Below, piece by piece: positions 63,167-64,000 of a stretch of 64,000 nt of DNA. The stretch comes from UBA6244 sp041582875 (GTDB taxonomy: Bacteria > Bacteroidota > Bacteroidia > Bacteroidales > F082). How positions within the stretch are numbered: the first letter of the stretch is position 1; every line of letters starts with the position of its first letter. Both the position numbers and the translations under genes were made by a program. Where the stretch lies: NCBI GenBank assembly GCA_041582875.1, contig JBFHGX010000001.1, positions 1-64,000 of the forward strand, in the 5' to 3' direction. Under the pieces are notes generated by a model. The model had not been told where the DNA came from. It made no database searches and worked only from the letters and a program-made list of their open reading frames with translations.

Positions 63167-64000
63167 ATGAATATAAAAATTGTATCCCGAATCCTTAGTC
63201 GTGTGATTACCATGGCTACCATTGCAATGATTGTGTGCATTGTACTTGCCCTTCATTATCATGAACCCGTATTAACATTCGTATGGTCAGGGTTAATTTC
63301 AGGTTCACTGGCACTAGTCATATATTTGTTGTCTTATGGCAAAAAAACAGTAACAATTGGTAAACGAGAAGCCTATATCTCGGTCACCTGTTCTTGGTTT
63401 GTTATCTCACTTATTGGAACCCTACCTTATCTTTTCTCCGGCTTTTTACCTGATTTTGCTGATGCATTTTTTGAATCCGTCTCAGGATTCTCAACCACTG
63501 GATCATCAGTAATTAACAATATTGAAGCCTTGCCCAAGTCATTATTGTTTTGGAGAAGCCTAACACACTGGATTGGTGGAATCGGTATTATCATGCTGGT
63601 TATTGTGGTATCTCCATCGCTAAAAATGGGAACTTACAGTTTGTTTTCGCTCGAATCTTCACTTCAGGAAAAGATCAGACCCAAGCTTAAAGCCATGGGG
63701 AATCGATTGTTAGTTATTTACTTATTGCTAACATTGGCAGAAACGCTAATGCTTGTTGCCGGAAAAATGTCTTGGTTCGATAGTATTTGTCATTCATTTG
63801 CTACTGTTGCCACAGGAGGCTTTTCAACTCAAAATGCAAGTATTGCAAATTATTCCCCCTACATTCAGTATGTTATAGCTTTTTTTATGCTTCTGGCAGG
63901 AACAAATTTCATCATTCATTACTACTTGTTTATTCGTAGAATTGATCAAATAAAGAAAAATCAGGAATTCCGTTTTTATTTTAAAGTTACTTTTTTACTG
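63167..64000 (+). CDS. trkH: TrkH-type potassium uptake protein, partial (3' end outside window)
   Basis: The frame is open from ATG 63167 to the window edge (278 codons). The product MNIKIVSRIL... has at least seven hydrophobic segments in the window. Selectivity-filter-like pore motifs of Trk/Ktr transporters are visible: SGFSTTGSS (about residues 105-113) and VATGGFSTQ (about 220-228), with HWIGGIGII between them, a TrkH signature. It would import K+ with a cytoplasmic TrkA partner, which is not seen here and may follow beyond the window. Confidence 0.93.
   Translation, partial: MNIKIVSRILSRVITMATIAMIVCIVLALHYHEPVLTFVWSGLISGSLALVIYLLSYGKKTVTIGKREAYISVTCSWFVISLIGTLPYLFSGFLPDFADAFFESVSGFSTTGSSVINNIEALPKSLLFWRSLTHWIGGIGIIMLVIVVSPSLKMGTYSLFSLESSLQEKIRPKLKAMGNRLLVIYLLLTLAETLMLVAGKMSWFDSICHSFATVATGGFSTQNASIANYSPYIQYVIAFFMLLAGTNFIIHYYLFIRRIDQIKKNQEFRFYFKVTFLL

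Noticed and set aside
1..64000. CRISPR arrays, tRNA and rRNA genes
   Set aside because: No regularly spaced repeats and no cloverleaf or rRNA-like stretches were seen in the intergenic regions read by eye; a dedicated scan was not possible.

Overview
The window comes from a member of the Bacteroidota, probably a free-living (marine-type) Bacteroidales/Marinilabiliales relative or a similar lineage; the exact family cannot be read from the sequence. Evidence: low GC, TonB-dependent receptors, three proteins with type IX secretion (T9SS) C-terminal sorting domains, promoter boxes of the Bacteroidota form TAnnTTTG, typical core genes (gyrA, clpC, rimM, trmN6, aat, Xer recombinase), and no obvious Shine-Dalgarno signals. 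No tRNA, rRNA, insertion sequence, prophage or CRISPR array was seen. All recognisable genes look chromosomal.

Layout. 1-3.1 kb: a membrane-protein gene that appears split by a one-base indel, a membrane-anchored RdhA/QueG-like double [4Fe-4S] protein, a doubtful small lipoprotein and a secreted PepSY-like protein. 3.2-18.7 kb: a signalling block of four multi-PAS histidine kinases (3, 4, 4 and 10 PAS domains; the last two are hybrids with a receiver), with a TonB-dependent receptor on the opposite strand in the middle. 18.8-20.1 kb: an APC-family permease. 20.3-25.9 kb: a cobalamin riboswitch followed by a tight four-gene vitamin B12 capture operon: a T9SS-sorted propeller-like protein, a second T9SS-sorted surface protein, a BtuB-like TonB receptor and a BtuG-like lipoprotein. 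26-31 kb: lpxD-like gene, then a compact reverse-strand operon (class III aminotransferase, PAD-like T9SS protein lacking the expected catalytic Cys, aat, guaD). 31-34.8 kb: SDR oxidoreductase, a small acidic protein, XerD, an acyl-CoA dehydrogenase. 34.9-38.1 kb: an envelope operon with two L,D-transpeptidases and a lipoprotein, containing a terminator hairpin directly against a start codon. 38.3-39.3 kb: ECF sigma factor and a small protein. 39.4-47.9 kb: acyl-CoA dehydrogenase, clpC, gyrA, a TPR protein. 48.1-54.4 kb: an intact RhlE-like DEAD-box helicase divergent from a degenerate 'pseudo-helicase' with a DbpA-like C-terminus, an ABC-F ATPase, rimM, trmN6. 54.6-60.9 kb: an orphan response regulator, then an RND efflux operon. 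61-64 kb: a single-chain IPMI/aconitase-family hydratase and the start of a TrkH potassium transporter that runs off the window.

Functional links. The B12 operon imports a cofactor that the RdhA/QueG-like protein may use. The orphan receiver at 54.6 kb closely resembles the receivers of the hybrid kinases and could serve the kinases that lack one. The most interesting items are the T9SS-based B12 surface proteins, the inactive-looking DEAD-box protein, the 10-PAS kinase, the probable pseudo-deiminase, and the terminator/attenuator inside the L,D-transpeptidase operon.
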